Assembly (NCBI GenBank): GCA_023444055.1 | Contig: JAEZRV010000087.1 | Coordinates: forward strand, 62,001 to 126,000 | Direction of reading: 5' to 3' | From: Bacillota bacterium | GTDB taxonomy: Bacteria; Bacillota; Clostridia; Acetivibrionales; DSM-1351 | DNA length: 64,000 bases | Shown here: positions 61,653-64,000 of the stretch, in pieces | Layout of the letters: each line of letters starts with the position of its first letter | How positions within the stretch are numbered: the stretch's first letter is position 1 | Program-made: the position numbers and the translations under genes | The notes under the pieces: model-generated | What the model saw: only the letters and a program-made list of their open reading frames with translations | The model's database searches: none | What the model was told of the DNA's origin: nothing

Positions 61653-62969
61653 ATGACAAAGCAGATAATTACGCCTTCAATACTACCGGGCTTTATGGAG
61701 CTTTTACCTGCAGACCAGCTTGTATTTAATGAAATGCTAGATACAATCAAAAAAACATATGAAAAATACGGGTTTATACCTGTTGATACACCTATGATTG
61801 AGAAATCAGAAGTTTTGCTGGCAAAAGGCGGTGGAGAAACTGAGAAACAGATATATAGGTTTAATAAAGGTGATAATGATCTATCATTAAGATTTGATTT
61901 GACTGTACCTTTAGCTAGATATGTTTCACAGCATTTTGGTGAATTGACTTTCCCTTTTAAGAGGTATCATATCGGAAAGGTGTTTAGAGGCGAAAAGCCG
62001 CAAAAGGGCAGATTCAGAGAGTTTTATCAATGCGATATAGATATTATAGGAAATGAAAGCTTAAGTGTTATTAATGATGCTGAAATATTAAGTGTTATTT
62101 ATTCTACATTTAAGGCTCTTGGCTTTGACGATTTTACTATAAGAATTAATAATAGAAAGGTATTAAACGGCTTTTTTGAGAGCTTGAATGTTTCTGATAA
62201 GGCAGAAGTGCTTAGAACTATTGATAAGCTGGAGAAGATAGGAAAGGATGCAGTTGCAGCAGAACTTAAAGCAACTGGACTTTCAAGTGATGATGCGGAT
62301 AGTGTTCTGAAATTTGTTGACATTAAAGGCAACTGCAGTGAGATTATAAATAGTTTAAGAGAATTAGGAATAGAAAATGAGACATTTATTGAGGGTGTAA
62401 ATGAACTCGAATTGGTGCTCAATTATATAGATTCCTTCAAGGTTCCATCTAGAAATTATACTGTGGACTTAACTATAGCTAGAGGCTTAGATTATTATAC
62501 AGGTACAATTTATGAAACTATATTAAACCAATATCCTTCTATAGGAAGTGTATGTTCAGGTGGAAGATATGACAACCTAGCGCAGAACTATACAAATAAA
62601 AAGCTTCCTGGTGTTGGAATATCTATCGGACTTACTAGACTCTTTTACCAGCTCAGAGCTGCAGGAGTAGTAGGTGAGACAAAGAAAGCAACACCTTCAA
62701 AAATACTGGTAATCCCAATGCAGGATACAATGGCTCAGTCACTGGAAATTTCAACAAAATTAAGAGAAGCTGATATTCCTACTGAGATTTATTTCAATGA
62801 AGGTAAAATGGCTAAAAAATTCTCTTATGCTGACAAATTGGGTATTCCATACGTAATAGTTGTTGGTGAGGATGAAGTTAAGTTAGGAAAGTTTAAATTA
62901 AAGAATATGGAAACAGGCGAACAGGCTGAGCTTGAATTAGCGCAGATTATTGAGAAGCTAAATAATTAA
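61653..62969 (+). CDS. hisS: Histidyl-tRNA synthetase
   Basis: 438 residues. Class II synthetase that charges tRNA-His. Motif 2 region F-R-G-E-K-P-Q-K-G-R-F-R-E-F-Y-Q-C-D-I-D, histidine A-box R-G-L-D-Y-Y-T-G-T-I-Y-E, motif 3 G-G-R-Y-D-N-L and G-V-G-I-S-I-G-L-T-R-L are complete, followed by the anticodon-binding domain (~340-438, I-L-V-I-P-M, A-Y-like E-I-Y-F-N-E-G-K). AGGAG lies 10 nt before the ATG. It is under T-box control and followed by aspS after 61 nt, where a short CCGC-AAAA-GGCGG-type hairpin (62999-63013) stands ahead of the aspS Shine-Dalgarno. Confidence 0.96.
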   Translation: MTKQIITPSILPGFMELLPADQLVFNEMLDTIKKTYEKYGFIPVDTPMIEKSEVLLAKGGGETEKQIYRFNKGDNDLSLRFDLTVPLARYVSQHFGELTFPFKRYHIGKVFRGEKPQKGRFREFYQCDIDIIGNESLSVINDAEILSVIYSTFKALGFDDFTIRINNRKVLNGFFESLNVSDKAEVLRTIDKLEKIGKDAVAAELKATGLSSDDADSVLKFVDIKGNCSEIINSLRELGIENETFIEGVNELELVLNYIDSFKVPSRNYTVDLTIARGLDYYTGTIYETILNQYPSIGSVCSGGRYDNLAQNYTNKKLPGVGISIGLTRLFYQLRAAGVVGETKKATPSKILVIPMQDTMAQSLEISTKLREADIPTEIYFNEGKMAKKFSYADKLGIPYVIVVGEDEVKLGKFKLKNMETGEQAELELAQIIEKLNN

Positions 62970-63030
62970 TTAATAGAATTTAGATTAGTATAAAAATACA
63001 CCGCAAAAGGCGGCTATGGAGGTATAAAAA

Positions 63031-64000
63031 ATGGGTGAATCAATTTATGGACTTAAAAGAAGCCACAAATGTACTGAGCTTGGTACCGAAAATATCGGGG
63101 AAACTGTTACAGTAATGGGATGGGTACAGAAACAGAGAAATCTGGGAAGTCTTGTATTTGTAGATTTAAGAGACAGATCTGGTATAGTGCAGATTGTGTT
63201 TACTGATAAAGATGGTGAGATGTTTGAAAAAGCAAAAACAATAAGAAGTGAATTTGTTCTAGCTGTAGTAGGTACAGTTGCTGCTAGAGCACCTGAGGCT
63301 GTTAATAAGAAAATGGCAACGGGTGGCATAGAAATTACAGCAACAGAACTAAGAATCCTTAGCACTGCTGAAACTCCACCTATTTACATTGAGGAAAATT
63401 TAGATGCCAATGAAATGACAAGGTTGAAGTATAGATATCTGGATCTAAGAAGACCTGACATGCAGAGAAATTTTATACTCAGACATAGAGTTGCAAAGGT
63501 TGCACGTGATTATTATGACGAAAACGGATTCTTAGAGGTTGAAACACCTATTTTGATTAAGAGTACGCCTGAAGGAGCTAGAGATTACCTTGTACCAAGT
63601 AGAGTTCACCAAGGTAAGTTCTTTGCATTGCCACAGTCACCTCAGTTGTACAAGCAGCTTCTGATGGTTTCTGGTTTTGACAGATACTTTCAGATAGCAA
63701 AATGCTTTAGAGATGAAGATTTAAGAGCAGACAGACAACCAGAATTTACACAGATAGATATTGAAATGTCCTTTGTTAATGTTGATGATGTAATTACTTG
63801 TAATGAAGGCTTTATTAAAAGAGTATTCAAGGAAGCATTAAATGTTGAACTTGAAACTCCATTTATAAGAATGCCATATGCTGAGGCGATGGAGAGATTT
63901 GGATCAGATAAGCCAGATATCCGTTTCGGAATGGAACTTGTAAATATGTCTGATTTGGTTGCAGAGTGCGGATTTAAGGTGTTTACAGATGCTGTTGCTT
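63031..64000 (+). CDS. aspS: Aspartyl-tRNA synthetase, 3' end beyond the window
   Basis: The first 323 codons are present; the stop is outside the window. N-terminal OB-fold anticodon-binding domain (~1-105, G-W-V-Q-K-Q-R-N-L-G-S-L-V-F-V-D-L-R-D) and the class II core with motif 2 F-R-D-E-D-L-R-A-D-R-Q-P-E-F-T-Q-I-D are typical of bacterial AspRS. It then enters the GAD insertion region (~285 onward). GGAGG lies 8 nt before the ATG. It probably shares the T-box transcript with hisS; the Asp specifier codon suits this gene. Whether it is the discriminating or non-discriminating type cannot be told from this part. Confidence 0.95.
   Translation, partial: MGESIYGLKRSHKCTELGTENIGETVTVMGWVQKQRNLGSLVFVDLRDRSGIVQIVFTDKDGEMFEKAKTIRSEFVLAVVGTVAARAPEAVNKKMATGGIEITATELRILSTAETPPIYIEENLDANEMTRLKYRYLDLRRPDMQRNFILRHRVAKVARDYYDENGFLEVETPILIKSTPEGARDYLVPSRVHQGKFFALPQSPQLYKQLLMVSGFDRYFQIAKCFRDEDLRADRQPEFTQIDIEMSFVNVDDVITCNEGFIKRVFKEALNVELETPFIRMPYAEAMERFGSDKPDIRFGMELVNMSDLVAECGFKVFTDAVA

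Overview
This looks like a chromosomal segment of a low-GC, spore-forming, plant-polysaccharide-degrading clostridium. The best fit is the Ruminiclostridium (Clostridium cellulolyticum/papyrosolvens) group. The support is AT-rich DNA, a Spo0E-like protein, TTG starts with strong Shine-Dalgarno sequences, a c-di-AMP riboswitch, a T-box before hisS-aspS, the order recJ-apt-rel-dtd-hydrolase-hemZ-hisS-aspS, and a locus built to import and degrade xyloglucan oligosaccharides. Species level is inference.

Layout. (1) 1-17821: a stalk-domain secreted protein, then a Tad/Flp-pilus-like cluster. It holds a TadE-like pseudopilin, a prepilin peptidase, a TPR/WG-repeat protein, an FHA protein, a PP2C phosphatase, a Hanks-type Ser/Thr kinase, two small membrane proteins and a ~2850-residue Ig-repeat surface protein. 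The cluster probably continues to the left of the window. FHA protein and one small membrane protein share T-T-V-L motifs that could be phospho-threonine sites. (2) 17822-20297: a hairpin-rich relic region, a GT-C-like membrane protein on the minus strand, a possible structured leader and a 35-residue hydrophobic ORF. (3) 20298-38341: a carbohydrate locus. It has two LplB/YtcP-type permeases, a lipoprotein binding protein, GH42 beta-galactosidase, an acetyl-esterase-like hydrolase, GH29 alpha-fucosidase, a YesM/YesN two-component pair on the opposite strand, GH31 alpha-xylosidase and GH3 beta-glucosidase. None of the hydrolases has a signal peptide, so the picture is uptake of decorated (fucosylated, acetylated) xyloglucan oligomers followed by cytoplasmic trimming. 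(4) 38342-46928: minus-strand aminotransferase, RqcH, Lrp-type regulator, MetY and a membrane pyrophosphatase. (5) 46929-49740: a Spo0E-like gene, a small unknown gene, a spaced operator-like array, a GNAT acetyltransferase and a c-di-AMP-riboswitch-controlled SH3b/NlpC-P60 cell-wall hydrolase. (6) 49931-64000: housekeeping genes comEC, holA, recJ, apt, rel, dtd, an MBL-fold hydrolase, hemZ, then T-box, hisS and partial aspS.

The most unusual content is between genes. At least four dispersed element families occur. R1 is a two-hairpin element (stem 1 around a conserved ACATGGTG-type loop, then a terminator-like A-tract/T-tract hairpin) that expands in 65-nt modules. It is found near 22.3, 27.6-28.0, 33.2, 42.7, 44.3 and 59.6 kb. 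R2 is a MITE-like 160-bp inverted-repeat element at 38.4 kb with a half copy at 44.2 kb. R3 is a short repeat beginning CTAATTTGCATTTAAAAT (24.5, 35.9, 41.9 kb). R4 is a 5' leader with a perfect Shine-Dalgarno, a conserved nine-codon ORF (MSFLSC..V) and a stem that pairs that ORF's start region with the start codon of the next gene. It precedes two unrelated genes, GH3 and GNAT. R4 and R1 are the best candidates for something undescribed.
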